A stretch of DNA of 64,000 nt. Source: Crotophaga sulcirostris (Eukaryota; Chordata; Aves; Cuculiformes; Crotophagidae). The notes under the pieces are model-generated. The model was given only the letters and a program-made list of their open reading frames with translations, made no database searches and had not been told where the DNA came from. Of the stretch, positions 21,701 to 35,700 are shown in pieces (positions within the stretch are counted from its first letter, which is position 1; every line of letters begins with the position of its first letter). The stretch spans positions 1,222,738 to 1,286,737 of the forward strand of contig VYZB01000171.1 of the NCBI GenBank assembly GCA_013397455.1. Reading direction: 5' to 3'. The position numbers and the translations under genes were made by a program.

Positions 21701-24700
21701 TGTCCTAGACTTTAATGGGAAAATAATTTGATTCTTCTTAGCTCACGGCTGTCCCTGGCTCGAATTTAAGATTAAGAAAACAGAAAATCAGATCAGGTTT
21801 TAAGAAAACAGTTAAAAGTCTTAAACGTAATCTATATTTTAAATATGATGAAGAGGCATCTGTTGTTCCCCTCCCCACCTAGCCCCAAGATAACATCTCA
21901 GAGTAATTTCAATGGATTGCATCATGCCAGGATATCTGGCTGTTACTGCTCCAGTTGATGTTTTACCAGCAGGCTGCTGACAGTCAACTTGTGTTTCTAC
22001 CCTGCACAACAATGAAAGCAGATGGTTTGTGGGAATAAAGCATGGGGAAGGACATTGATAGGAAAACAGCTGTTTAAACATTAAGATAAGTATCTGAATA
22101 GTTCCTAACTGGGAGCTAATTTTTAACAATCTTTGTGGATGTGGGCAGATGTAAAACATTAGAGCCATACATTTATAATTCCAGTCTGCAGGGAGAAAGG
22201 CTGGCCATGTACCATCTTTATCTTCTGACAGGAAAAGCCTCAGAGCTGGGCTGATGCAGGGCAGGGGTGAACAGTTCTCTTCAGGGTCAGGTAAGGAGCA
22301 CTTCCAGAAAGGGAAGAGCAAATGCTCATTCTGCAGCCAGAAAGAGAGAAACAGACTGATGGTTTAAGCAGACTTTCCCTTCCCAGCAACAGCATCTGCA
22401 GAGAGGACGTGGACTTCTTACATGAAGGTGTGCAGCTGATAAATATATCTAGTTAAACAGTAACTATCTTCTTCTGGGCAAGCTATCCCTCCACTCCTTC
22501 TCTTCCCTTCTACCACCACCAGCAGCCTCACCACATGATTGTAAAGCAAACAGTGGCCCCTCAGCAATCACAGCTGTCACTGGGGAGAGAAAGAGCATTC
22601 ATCCTCGCAGAGCACAACTGCCAGCACTACCACTAACACTGCACACCCCCACAGAAGGGGATGTACTCAGCACACAGACACATCCCCAGGGTGGCAGAGT
22701 AAAGTCACAAGCAGTGAAGACACCTCTGGTTTTTTTCTAAGCACTCTGATCGTAAATATAAGCAGTAATCAAGAACATGTGAAATGATCTCTCCTTTCAA
22801 AAAAAGTAATCTTTGGATGGATTTCAACTCAAGTGGCAAGCTCTTGGTAACAGAAGCTGTTTTTCACTGGAAATAGTATTTTATTATAATAATTTGAGGG
22901 AAAAAATATAATAGTGCTTGCCTATTTTTTTTTTTACCAAAGAGAAAGGAGTATTTTTACCCTCTGGTAGTTTTCAGTTGTGACAAAAAGCCTTATTGGG
23001 GGCAGCGGGCATAAGAGCACACAGCAGCCCTCTGGCTGGGGTCTGGGGTGCCACATTCTCCATGGTGTCATTTGAAGTAGTTTTGGTATCTGACACAAGC
23101 TCAGTGACAGCCAACTCTGTCTCCAAGGGGGCAAGGAGCAGGTAACTAGCTGGGATCACTAAGAGTGCCCTGCTACCCAGTGGGCTGAAGAACCACCAGC
23201 CTCTGGACATCTCCCACAGGTGACCTGTGTCCCACCCTGCCCTGCTCTCACCTGGAGAAACCTGGACATGATACCTTCCCAAAAGCAACATTTCTTGCCA
23301 GACCCAGCTCTGCCTTACTCCCTCTCTCCCTCCCCTTCCTCCCCGACTTTAACACTTCTGACCCTCATTAGTCCCAGCTCCAGTTTAGATGTTACCCTGC
23401 AACTTTCTTTCTTTCAGTAGGAGGCGGTTTCCTGTTGCAGGAAGTCACAGTTTCCCTTCAATTTCATCAAAGCAAATAACTTCTTGTCCTTCACCTGCAT
23501 TTTCAACAAAACAGATGAGTTTTGTATCTGTAGGTATTTGCTTAACAAAATGATACGTAAAAATGCTCCCCTTTCATCAGGTTGTTTTATCTCTCATGCC
23601 ATGTGAATGCCAGAAAGAAGAAAGCTCAGAAACTCAACAACAAAAAAAAGAGCAGAGTTTACCTCTTCTCTTCACTGCTCTGCAGTGAAATGGGAGCTGC
23701 CACACCACTGCCACAGACAGTAAGCCCTCTTGGTTTGGGGAAACGAAATAGGGGACTGAAACAATCATTGTACCCCAAGCTTACTTTCAGTATTTTATTT
23801 TGGTTTTATTTCATATAGTCTCACATACCACAAGTTGGAGCTTAAGCTTCACATTCAGATAATCCCTCAGAACCTTTACACAAAATTTGGCATTAAATGA
23901 TAAAATCTATACACTTTCTCCTCATCTGGTTCCATTAATCACTCCATGGCCCCAGTATTACCCAAATGTCTTGCAAGGTTTTCAGTAAATCTAGATTTTT
24001 TTTTTAATTTCTAGTGAACTTGCCTGATTTTCATTTGATAAGGAGTGCTACTCTTGTAACAAGCTGGGTTGTCCTGACTGCTGCACCAAGGGCAATTTTG
24101 CAGGGAATGGCATCCAAGGGTAGGTCCAAGAGCCGCTGGCTGACAGCAAGAGAGAGCAACTTTTAGAAGCTGAACAGAATAGTCCAGTTTGCAGCATTAG
24201 ATTTCCCCTTCGAAGCTGAAAGCAAGCAGCAGTTGTAAGAACTAGGAAAAGATGTACTACTATGTTGTGTGCACATTAGCCTTACTACATACAAAAATAA
24301 AAATCTTATTAGGACCAATGAAATGCCTCAACATTATCAAAAACAAACTATATCACACAGCAGAGGTTATCTTACCCTGAAGTTGTCCCAAAACCTTTCA
24401 GAGAGGCCCAAATAAGGAAAGCCCTTTAAGGGCACTGTAGTTCACAGCTTAACCGTGGCTTACCCTGTCAGAAACACTGACATGACAGATATGTAATGCC
24501 CTTGGTACTCCTTGGGATACTACAGTTTTGTCCTGGTAGAAAGTTGTTCTCAGTTGTTTCCACTCTGTAGCCCAAATCAATCTCTGTCAGTATCCAACCA
24601 CATTTTGGATGTGTCAGTCTAAGGGAATGTGACATCTGGTGTAGGGAAAGAGGATGGGGAAAGTATTGCACAGCACCGCAATATTGTGGCTATTCAGTTG

Positions 24701-27700
24701 AAACACGTGCCAAGTTTGGTGGTTTCATTGAGCTGTTTACAAAAAAAAAAGGAAGATGAAGAGATAAAAATATGAATGTTATTGATGTCTGTGGTACGGG
24801 CATTGTGTAAGAAAGGGATTTTATGAAGAGACTGTAAAACACCGTTCTGAAGAATACCAAGCAATGGTAATCTGTCTACAACAACATAAAAGAGTGCTCT
24901 AAGGGCAGCAAAGAAACTAAGTAGACAACAGCAAGGGGACTTCTTCACACCTATGCATATAATCAGCTGTAAGCAAAAGTGCAGAGGTATTTCCTTGGGA
25001 AAACAAATTAAAAAGATTGCCCAAAGTGAAAGCATCACTCCATACCACAAAAGTGCTTTTCATTCCCATAAGCATGTATTCAAAGGGGCTGGGAGTGGAA
25101 GTTTACAGCCAAGGACATGGAGAGACTTCACAAGACTGGGTGACAGAGCAGGATGAATCCCCCAGGAACCTCTGTATGATTAATCTAATGTTTGGTTCAG
25201 ACAGAATAGTCATCCATGCTTCTGGTGGTACAAAGTGTGACAGCATAACATGGAATAGTCATAGATTATTTTAGTGCCATCTTCAAAGCTGAGTTAAAAT
25301 AATCCGTTCAAAAGGATACCTACATAGCACTGTGGGTATTACAACAGTCCAAAAGAAAAGAAAACTATAGTCACAGAGAGAAAGAAAGGTGAAGGGAATG
25401 AGAACAGTGAACTCTTAGGGTGCTAAAATGTAGAGTGAGTTGAATTTAGTGTTTAGACTTGTTTCATTACTGGGAGCACTCTTTAATCCTAGCAAATGTG
25501 AAGAAACACGAATTATCTTAACACACATTCACTGAAGTTTAGGCAACAGTATGTATGCTTGCCTCAGCTGTGGCTCAGAACATGCATGTGTACATGTAGT
25601 GCAGAAATGCTTAACAGTAAACTAAGGTACAGTAACTGGATTGAGAGTCTTTGGCTTTAGAGTGAAAAGAATTTGTTAAGATTGTAAAGTTCAGCAAAAT
25701 AAAGATAGTGGGTGTGCATGGAGGAAAGGGAGCCGTTGGAATGTTAGGAAGAACTCCCCACAAGTGAGCAAACAGTGTCCTGTAAGAAGGAAAAAACAGG
25801 GAAGATGGATGCTGAGGAAAGCATGGGAAGGAGGTCCTGTCAAATACTGCAGTCCTTGAATAAGTCTACTACCCATGATAAGAGCAAGAAAGAAGTTTTG
25901 AGGAAAAAACTAAGGCAGAACAACAAGGCATGGAAACTAATCACAAGATGTAGTAAGATAGAGAGATGGAGGGGCTAGACAAAGAAAGCAAGACACTGCT
26001 GGATTCCTGCACTGTCTCCAGATTGTTGTGTGTTTTTTTAGGAGGAGTTGATGACTTCTAGATTGGATGCATTTGGAAGGATGCAGGCATACATGCTTCA
26101 CTTCCAAAAAGAGATACACTGAATTTTGGAATAGGCAAAATAAATTGGTCAGACTTTATAAGGTATGCATTGGTTTTATGGGGACATAAGGAGATAGCTA
26201 AAGTCACTGCTCCCATTTTTAGGTGCTTAAATTTTGATTTGGAGAATCCATCTCATATCAGCCTCACTACATCACCATATATACCTACAAACCTGTAAAC
26301 ATACCCTTGCAGCAATTCACATGAGGTTTTCAGCTCAAGCATGGAATTTTTCAGCTCATACGCTTATTTGAGTGCCCTTCTCCTCAGCTGTCTACAGCTT
26401 TGAAAACCTTAAATTAAACATTGTCATGAGGCTGGTACAAAGCAGGTGACAGTTTTAGCAGGTTAGCTTACATGGGTTCACAAGCTTACCACTGTTTCTT
26501 TGCCCACTAAATGCTACAGGCTCTTAAGTGTTGTGCTGCCAGCACTCCCTTTACTGCACCTCTCACCAGCTGCCCTTCCTGCATCAGAAGCAGCCAAGCC
26601 CTGTGGTCGAGCTCATGCAGAAGGCAGGCAGGAAGAATGCCCAGTGCACGTGCAGCTGTCAGTGTCCAGCATTTGGCGCATGAAATTACATTATTCTCTA
26701 AATATGTGACATAATCACATCAGCATGTATCCCACTGCAAGAATCTGAAGCAGTTCTTACAGGTCTTAATGTTGTCAGCATGGGATGCCAACTTCTGTTG
26801 CTGTGATAAACACCCAAGGAAGGACTTGTGATAGCACAGTGGTATTCACCCACCAGAAGTGGGAAGAAGGCTTTCTAGCTTTTAAACTGCAGTTATTGCT
26901 TCACCCTTTCACCCTTGTTTAGCCTCTTCTTTCTTGTCAGTTGAATAGGAATTTAAAAGCAGAACTAATTTTTTTTATATATAAACATTTGTGGTAAGCA
27001 TTGAGCCACAACAGTGTCGCAACCAAAACATAGTTGCTCAACGACACCTGTTAGTGCAATTACTTTGACATAAAATGTGTTCTTTACTGTTCTCTACAGG
27101 CAAAACCAGCAGCAGTCTGTTACCCTGCAGCTCCAGCTGGCAACAGAAGTTGTTACCTTGATCTTGCATAATATTGCAGATGAAAATAACAGAATTCCAG
27201 CCATCAAATTTGTTTTTCACATATTACCAAGTGCAAGCTATACCCTGCAACCAGATAACCTTGAGAAACAAGACTAAACCAAACGGCTTGTTTACAGATA
27301 AATATTTTTGTTGGACCTGAATTTATATTCATCAAGGAAAGTATACCTGAAGGCATATTTTTCCTTTATTTTTCTCCATGGTTGAGTTAGTGCTATAGAG
27401 AAGGCAGAGTCTCAACAACAGTAATCTATTTCTTTGTATATTCTTCTCATAAACCCTTCCACAGTCCTAAACTGGGGGAGACTCCAAAGCAGTGGCTAAA
27501 GACAAAAGGGCAATCATATAATTAGGATCTGATCAGAAGTTCTGCCATATTTCTCCTAAAATAACTGCCATTGTAGAGTGCACAATGCACAATGTTACCC
27601 ATATATTTAGGGGTTTTTATGGTTATTAAAGACTGTTTCTAAGAGGTACGTGAAAGATAACTGAAGAGAGCAAGAGCAAGCTGGGAAGGTTTTAGTTCAC

Positions 27701-30037
27701 TGCAATGGGGCATGTACTACTGTTGGGAAAAGTGAAAAGGGTGAAATTGTGTTAGCCCATGTGGAAGGTCAAAGAGACACATCTTCTGAGCACATCTATA
27801 GGCACCGAATCCATAGGTCTCTGGGAAACCACATGAAATTGGGACATTTCCTGACAGTGGGCTCTTGGAGCAGATTTTTACACATCTATGTGCAAGAAGC
27901 AACAGAGGGAAATAGTGTGGCATGCATGGGCTGTTCAAGGCCTTCTGGAGGGCTTGGGATTGGCATAGCTCTCTGTCTTCTATGCAGAACTGTAGCACAA
28001 CTATGATAATTTGGCTCTGAAGGTGTCTACATGGTTTTGACACCATTGCAGCAATGTATGTGCCTTACAGACACTCTGTAGTCATGCTAAAGTAAATTTT
28101 GTTGGAATAAAAAGGAAAAAAATAGATGGGAAGTAAGCAAATGGATGTATAAAAAAAATCATCTATCTGTGAAATGAAAGAGTATGAGAGGTGTTAAAGT
28201 TATCATGGACAGTTCCCATTATCAAGATATGACTTCAGGCTGGTGGACTAAATACTAGGAGACAAAACTCAGAATAAGCAGGGGTTGAGGGCTCTTCTCA
28301 CAAAATATGCTCAATAGCCCACAGAATAATGTCTTGTATGAATTATGATGGAGCCAGATCTGCAGAGAAAGGGCTCATCCCACCATTTAATGGGAGTGCT
28401 GGGAACTACTAAAATTTATGTTGTGCCCCACAAAGCCAAGGAAAACAGCATGAAAGTGAGGTCTTGTAAAAGGTGTAAAGGAGACTCATGAAGAAATGGG
28501 ATTTGAGAAACCTGAAAGCAGACCCACAAGTTTATTCACAGCAGTGAGCAGCAGAATGGAAAAGGTCTCCAAGCTTATTTTTGTATTTTTCTATATTCTT
28601 TTTCATTTAAAATTGGAAAAGAATCTCAAAAAACAAGCAAAAAGCACACAAAAGGACAACTGAACTAAAAAGGTTGTTCTTTATAACCTGCAAAGGTAAC
28701 ATTGTGTAACAACAGAAGGAATAAATGTAAAAAAACCCACTGTGTACAGTGCCAGCAAAAGGGCATTACTCATTGCCTGATATAAACAACTAACAACTCC
28801 CATCTGGCACAGAAGTCTTTGTAAAGGAAAATAGGCTAAAACTCCTGCCGCTGATAGCCGAGGCCTGTTATGGGAAACGCCTGCAGGATCCAACTGTGAT
28901 TGCAGCAGAGGGAAGGGAAATGACATGCTTATGTCCAAAATAGCTTGGAGTCTAACAGTACTTGAGGCCGTTCAAAATAGCACACATTCAGAAATGAAAA
29001 GCAAGTAAAAGTGGACAGTGGGTACAGAGCAGTTCAGGCAGCTGAGATGGCTCCTGGCCCTGACAGTTCCATGATGGAACATGAACATTACCATCAGCCC
29101 CAACATCCCATTTGGAGGGGGGAAGAGCAGAGCCAGGCAGTGGTGATTCAAACTGGAAAATATAGGAGAAACTCTCTGAGAAAAGAAAACAGAAACAAAA
29201 ATGAAGAATTTTTGATGATTCCAGAGAAGAGGTTGTCATTCATATATAGCTTGAGCCAGAGCCTATCGAAGCCAAAAAGAGCCTTGCTGTGAGATTCAGT
29301 GGGCTTTGGCTCATGTCCATAGGCTAAACACTTTCTCTGGCAAGTCTACAGAGTGATTCAGCCCCAAACTGCACAGCACAGCCAAATTCAAAAGCCCCAT
29401 TCATATTCTAAAAAAGGCAACTGGACATCATTCCATGGTCCCAGTTGCACAATTGTCTTCAAACAGGTGGCAGAAACAACATCCGTCTCTGGCCAGAAAA
29501 CCAAAAAGCATGTCAGGAGCCTGTGCTATAGCAAGATTTTACATCTAACACTTGTACTGTGGAACCAATGTTACTTTTTCCATTGAGATTACTTTCTTTA
29601 AAAGTACTGGTCAGGCTGCTTCTTTTTTTTTTTTTTTTTCCTTCTTTCCTGATTTCCCTGCCGAACTAATACATTCATATCCTCTTACAGGAAATCATAT
29701 TAGCATGTGGAACTGATACAGCAAACAGTAGTAGGCATGGTAAGATACTTGAGGGGTTTTCCATAATTGCAGGAAGAAAGTTACTTAGAAATTAAATTAG
29801 CATTTTTGGATAAAGGCATTAGTATTAGTGTTTTGGATAAAGGAGATTGCAGAAGAGTAGATCTCACAAAACAGAAAATTCTGCTGGGAAGAAAAAAACC
29901 AGCTCTTTTCATATATTACCTGAGAAGGATGCAAATCAATATGCGTTAAGATATATTATTTGGCCCATCTTTTGTTAATAGAGCTTTTTTGAAAGATCAG
30001 TTTCCAACCTGTGCAAGAATAATATCCTAAGTAGAGG
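18721..30037. other. Intergenic, no gene seen
   Basis: More than 11 kb without a gene or confidently classed repeat. Positions 19040-19150 are very AT-rich with TAATTA-type words. Positions 23000-23345 are GC-richer with a pyrimidine-rich end (23310-23345). A T17 run lies at 29623-29639. The 160-codon minus ORF at 21839-22321 and the 97- to 118-codon ORFs elsewhere have no domain signature. Confidence 0.5.
29623..29639. repeat. T17 homopolymer
   Basis: Seventeen consecutive T after GGCTGCTTC. No retroposed gene is recognisable next to it on the minus strand, where it would be a poly(A) tail. Confidence 0.9.
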
Positions 30038-30243
30038 GTACTGGTCAACGGCTCAATGTCCAGACGGACACTGTTGACAAGTGGTGTCCCTCAGGGGTCT
30101 GTACTGGGACCAGTACTGTTTAATGTCTTCATCAATGACATAGACAGTGCACCCTCAGCAAATTGCAGACAACACCAAGCTGAATGGTGTGGCTGACAGA
30201 CCTGAGGGATCGGATGCCACCAGAGGGATCTGGACAAGCTGCA
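30038..30243 (+). mobile_element. CR1 LINE internal fragment (reverse transcriptase, broken)
   Basis: The plus strand encodes [20 protein letters not shown], part of the conserved reverse-transcriptase core of CR1 ORF2, followed by the nucleotide equivalents of the segments around the FADDTK catalytic box and the downstream aspartate-rich helix. The copy is dead. A short deletion after GACATAGACAGT removes several codons, one base is lost in the FADD box and the second Asp codon reads AAC. The homology starts abruptly near 30038 and stops after CTGGACAAGCTG at about 30243, so neither the CR1 5' end nor its usual 3' end is present. It supplies no function to the host. Confidence 0.9.
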
Positions 30244-30679
30244 CCAGCCTATGATATACAGAGGTTAAAACGCAAATAATATATCTCATGTTTTGCCATA
30301 CGTGAGGAGAAGGGTATTTAGTGATTATTTAGTTCTACAGCTGGATCAAGTATTTGTGTTGAATCTGTTTCTGTCTCCACTCAGTTCCCAGGGAAATTAA
30401 GGGAAAAAAATAATTCAGGCTTTACATATCTGATAAGGGAAAAGATTAAGAAGTAATACAAAAACATTTAAATAGTGACTATTGACATTTACATTTCAGC
30501 ATTTTTAAAATTGAAAGGCTTGTTTGGAAGAGGTGAAATGTTTATTTCAATATTTTCCTAAATGAAATGATTACTTTTACTTTCAAAATAGCTTTTTTTT
30601 TTTTGCTATAAAACAATCCAGCTGAAAAGGAAGAAGTTGTTGAAGATCCCACAAATTTAATAAAAGGTTTTGTATTTAT

Positions 30680-30735
30680 TATATATATATATTATATTTA
30701 TTATATATTAATTTATTCAAATTAAAATTTGAATA
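30680..30735. repeat. AT-rich simple repeat with perfect inverted repeat
   Basis: A run of TATATATATA and ATTTATTATATATTAATT leads into a perfect inverted repeat. Arm TATTCAAATT lies at 30714-30723 and arm AATTTGAATA at 30726-30735, with an AA spacer. Such sites can extrude as cruciforms. Confidence 0.85.
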
Positions 30736-32709
30736 GTTTCCCTTCTGCCTGACTCCAACTGTTCTCACCTCCCCCCTAGTTTTTCAGGTTTGGGCCAATG
30801 AACAAAACCATCTATTATTTACACATGTTGTTTGAACAATGACATAGGGTGAATCTGCAATGTAGTGATGATCCAAGAGAACAGGCAATATCTTGGCAAG
30901 ATATTGAGCTCCTTATGAGAACAACACTGCTGAATTCCTTATTGCTTTGCACTTATTGTAAACAGTTTGTGCATGTTCAATGCCCCTAGCACAACCTCAC
31001 TGTCTTAAGGCAATATTCCTTACTCATTTACAACTGCTGAAAATAGCTAAAGGACAAAACACCATGAGGCAATATGGGTACACATCATAAGTAAATGTTG
31101 GATGGTCTTGCAGTACAAAGTTATGCTAGAAAACCCTCAATGAGGGAAAGTAAACAATAAAACTAACTTTCAAAAAAATTAGAAGGCCAAGTTCTCATTA
31201 TCAATGGAGAAATCCTGGCCATGCTTTAAATCATCAAAAAGTTCCCAGAGACTTCAGTGGGAACAGGAATTTAGGACAATATGCATCAGCTTCCCTACAG
31301 ACAACTTATTTCCTTTTGTCTGATATTTAATATAGGGAGGTTTTTTTGCTTTCTCTTTTTTTTTCAGTCCTGGGCAAGGACACAAGAAGGAAATCTCCAT
31401 TCTATGGTAATAGGTGCATGTGGGAACTTGTTGAGGAAGAAACAATGAAGTGCATTTCTGTTGACATTTCTGAACTGCAATTTTACTCTGCACATACTTC
31501 TAGTAATAGACCATAAAGGATTATATAAATATTCCCATTTATACTTTTCATCATTTTTCACCAAGAAAAGCATTTTGAAAAGCTTATGTTTGATTAAAAG
31601 ATCCAAAATCCATTGTGTGATAAACATATTTAATAAAGCTTACTACAAATCCTTCCACAGGAAGTAGAAAAAGAAGAATTAAAAAAAAAGGCAGGGAATG
31701 GAATACGTCACACGGGTATGCTCCAAACACTCCCCACCAGAACTCTGCTTCAGCTTGGTAGAAATGAAAACAACCAGGTAGATGTGAGAATTTCTTCCTT
31801 TTCCCATCCCCCTTCTCTTCTCTCCAGTTGGGAGGAGAACAGGCAAGCAGAAAAAAATCCCCTTGTGAACTGTAACCTTTGTTTAATAGTCTTGAGACCA
31901 TATTAAACAACTAAATCAACATACTTTGATCTCTTACTATCACTTTTCTATCTTTTCATCTCACATAAATCCATAAATCATTCAGCTTTCCTCTCCGAAT
32001 TTCTCCCATTCCTCTGTAAACACACCCATTTGCAATCTGTTGTGGATTTCTGTCTTTGTTTTCAAGATCCCTCCAACCTGACAAAAGGTTCATCGACCTT
32101 GCAAGGAAGAAGGAAAAGGGCAGGTTGTGCAGGTTTGCTTTCCCAGGCAACTCTAGACATAAAATAAATTTATAACTGAGAAGTTTAAACATGTTGTAAG
32201 AATATAAATATGCTGTCTATAGTACCTTGTAATATGTCCTAACAGGAACACTTGCAAAAATCTGGCAAACAATCAAATGGTATTAAAAAGCTGTCTTTCC
32301 TCACTCCACATTGTAATGTTTTCACTTCCTTTTGTTAAGTTAAATGATATATGAAATGACAATAGTTGAAAGAAAAAGGTGTACAGCAGCTGTTTCAAAT
32401 TCTGTTTCTTACTTTCTTCCTGAAAGTTCATTAAAATAAAGAGGAATGGGCACATAATCCGGCATTGAATTTCACAAACTTTTGCTGCCAGTGAAGAAAT
32501 TTGTATTTCATTCCAGGCTGCAGATAGGGGTATGCACAGGAGAAGACCATATGCTTTTGTCTTGACCTACCTTGCCCTGATCAAACTGTCCTGCTCCTTT
32601 CTGTCCTTTCCATATGACTTCTACTTTTTGTCCCAGTCCCAGCCTTCCCACTTCAGTTTCCTTATCCAAGGCCCAAACATTCCCTCCTACGTTATTCACA
32701 GTTGTAATC

Positions 32710-32729
32710 TTCCCAAAATTTTTTGGGAA
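32710..32729. repeat. 9-bp inverted repeat, 2-bp spacer
   Basis: TTCCCAAAA (32710-32718), spacer TT, TTTTGGGAA (32721-32729), a perfect hairpin-forming sequence inside a pyrimidine-rich stretch. There is no coding or terminator context. Confidence 0.8.
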
Positions 32730-35700
32730 AATACTCTTCATTCCCAGTCCAGTTTCCCTTATTAATTTCCTAGGTTTCCCCACTGCCTTTCTTTTGATCT
32801 CACTTGTCCATACCTTCATATTTCTACTCTCTTTCCATCACTAAACACTTCCAGTTCATCCTTCATGGTCCTTATCTTCATAAGTAACCCTTGAACCTTA
32901 GCTCTTGATCATTCCTCATATAAGGCAAATTGACTCTTTTGCCAGATCATCTCAGCAGACACAAGCAGCCTCCTTACCTTCTCCATGGGCTCCTGGTACC
33001 TACATGTCACCCTTGGACTGGAAAAAGCAGCATCAGAGAAATTCTTTGTTCAAGCAGGAACACCCTGGAGCAAGCATATGTCTGCAAATGACAGATTTCT
33101 TTTTTCAGGTAGACATTTCAGAAACTTTCACATGGACATATTTCCTCAGAAAGATCCTTTTGGGCCCACAAAACCTAAGTTCTTCTGCACAAATGGTCAA
33201 CCTGCTTCCACTTTGCTTCCTAATAAAATGCCTTGGTTTCTTAATCAAAGCAGATTTCTACAAGATTTCTCTTTTTTCCCCAAAATGAAATTCTTTCTCT
33301 GTTTTGTCACAAGTGAGTAAGACATGTTTTTGTCCCTCTTGAAAACTTAGTTACTAGAAAACGAAAATTTGTCTCACTATAAAGCACTTGAGATATCGCA
33401 AAAAAAAAATCATGTGTATCCATCACACTCCTGATACTGAAGAGAATCAGCAAAATCTGAGAAAGATGCAATTCAGAAACCCCTTCAAGCAAGTTTACAT
33501 AGTGGTTTGGAAACATTTCCTGATTTTTTGTTGCAGTTTAGTTTGGCTGACATGCACTTTGGGGAAAAAAGTGTACCACTTGTTCCTGCAAAGATTGACT
33601 TACATGCTTAAATTTACCATTTGAAAAGTCAGTAAGCTTAAATACATGTACAAATCTTTGAAGAAGTAAGGCCTAAACAACCTTCTGATGGACGCATGGG
33701 GGAATATGTGTGATCATGAATAATATTTTCTTTTTCTCTCAAGGTACTACAAAGGGTAAGTGCAATCTGCAGCTACTTACAGATTAATTATCAGCTACAC
33801 ACTAAGTTGTTTTCATTTATTTCCTCCTTTCTTCCTTCTTCTAGCTGACAGCTGGTAGTTTTACCTTGTCCTCATTTTGAGAGTGCCTACATTTTGCTTG
33901 TAGCAAGCCCTCTTGAAGAATTCTGCTTGGAGCTTCTTGCAGCACAGAGGGTCTTCCAGGCAATTTCATTTCTTCTGGATCCAAGTTCAGAGATTTCCAG
34001 CAACTACTTTGAGTGTATCAGAGCAACGGAAATACGCTTGAAGACTTTTTTCTGCTCTGGAGCACTTACAGCTCAAAATCACTTACCACATATCTCCAGA
34101 AGAAATTCTGACCTGGTGGCACAAAGGTACACTGCCACACTGGTGAGAAAAGACTTTCAGGATGATCTATTAAATAAATATGCACAAAACATTCTGAGTT
34201 GTGTTTGTTGTTGGTTTTTTTTTTTTACTGTACTCCATAAATTGTGCTTTTCTGACTTCTTTTTCTTTGGAAATTAACCACCTAAATGCATTGTTTTTGA
34301 AGACTACCAAATGCTTTGTGGACTCCAGCAGATAAGACACTGTAATACAGTCACTGATAGATTTGTTGATGTCAGTAGGCTAAATTCCCACAGAGGTTGC
34401 ACTGGGAGAAATCTTTTGAAGTCAATCCCACAACAGATGCTGAATCTCACTCCTGAGAGAGAGAAAATATCTATCAAACACATGCACCTCTGACAAACTC
34501 TGGCTGGGAGACAAAACTCAAAACGAATGTAGATAATAGGGGCTGATCCACTGAAGCAAATCTGTGCATATCTTACAAAACTAACTTTATTTAAGGCATT
34601 TGTATTAAAATAAAACAAAAAGCTAAAGTAGAATTAGCATCAGAAGCACACGATGGATCAGGCAATTCACTATGTTTATAATCCAATTATGAATATAACA
34701 GTTTCAGTGGTCCAAAGAAACAGTGCGCTAGTGGAACCTGCAGTGCAATGAAATGGAGCTTGGAATGAGCTCAGGCTGCAGGTCAGAAAGTGGCGAAGGT
34801 TTCACTAAAAAGACCGCAAGAGACCATCACCACATTAGCCTGAAAAGAGACTGGGATCCATCCTGTGTGTCGCTTCAGCAGCCCCAGATGTCAAAAGAAT
34901 CACTTAATACATTATAAAAGCTAAAGACGGACGTTTGAGAGGACTGATAAAAATGCAAATTGAAATGTCCAAAAATTCACAAAGTAAGAGCAATGGAAAT
35001 GAACCCAGAAAACCATTCAGCCAAGTGGTTAGAAAGTGTGAGTTAGGAGAATGATGAATGCAAATGTGCCTTTGAAAAATGTGAGGCAAATACTTACACA
35101 GAACTGGACAGAAATGACATTAAAAGAGCCAGCGTAGAGCTGAGGTAATAAGTGTTCAGCCTAAAAAGAAGGAGCAAAGCAGTCAGTAGCTGAAACATGA
35201 AGAAATGAGAGAAATTGTAACCTGGTTTAGCATACCAGGAATGGGATCACTCAGGAGATGAACAAATCTCAGTCCCCACAGATATATAGTCTGTAATAAA
35301 ACATGTCATAATTAGAAAAACAAAATTCAATACCTAGGGTCTCATTAGGTGGTTTATAACTATTCAGCACAGTATACAAAGAAATAGCAATGGTTAATAA
35401 GAAAACCAGTTTATCTATCTTTGTTATCAGCCTCAGCACACATTATGTAGACACACAAACTTGAGCAGGGAAAAATTCAGCATTGGCTAGCATATTATAC
35501 TGTTATAATTCTTTGCCAAGAACTACATTTTCAAAATAACCCACTAATTGTGGATGAGTAAATTTGGGATCCTAAATATTGGGCACTTAAGCGTTTACTG
35601 TCAGCAGTGTTCTGCACTTAGCTGTATCCCCACTGAAGCTCCTGTTCTGATCATCCTGTCCAGCTCCCATAAAACTGAAGCGTTTGCAGAGACCACTGGC

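Noticed and set aside
21839..22321. 160-codon minus-strand ORF
   Set aside because: No recognisable motif, signal peptide or domain. Overall composition matches surrounding non-coding DNA, and no splice-site or promoter context was identified.
29623..29639. T17 run as the poly(A) tail of a minus-strand retrogene
   Set aside because: No gene-like sequence, ORF or target-site duplication is recognisable next to it. The same holds for A17 at 45478-45494.
31230..31270. GACTTCAGTGGGAAC and GAATTTAGG words of a widespread amniote repeat
   Set aside because: Too short and too diverged to assign to a family by eye.
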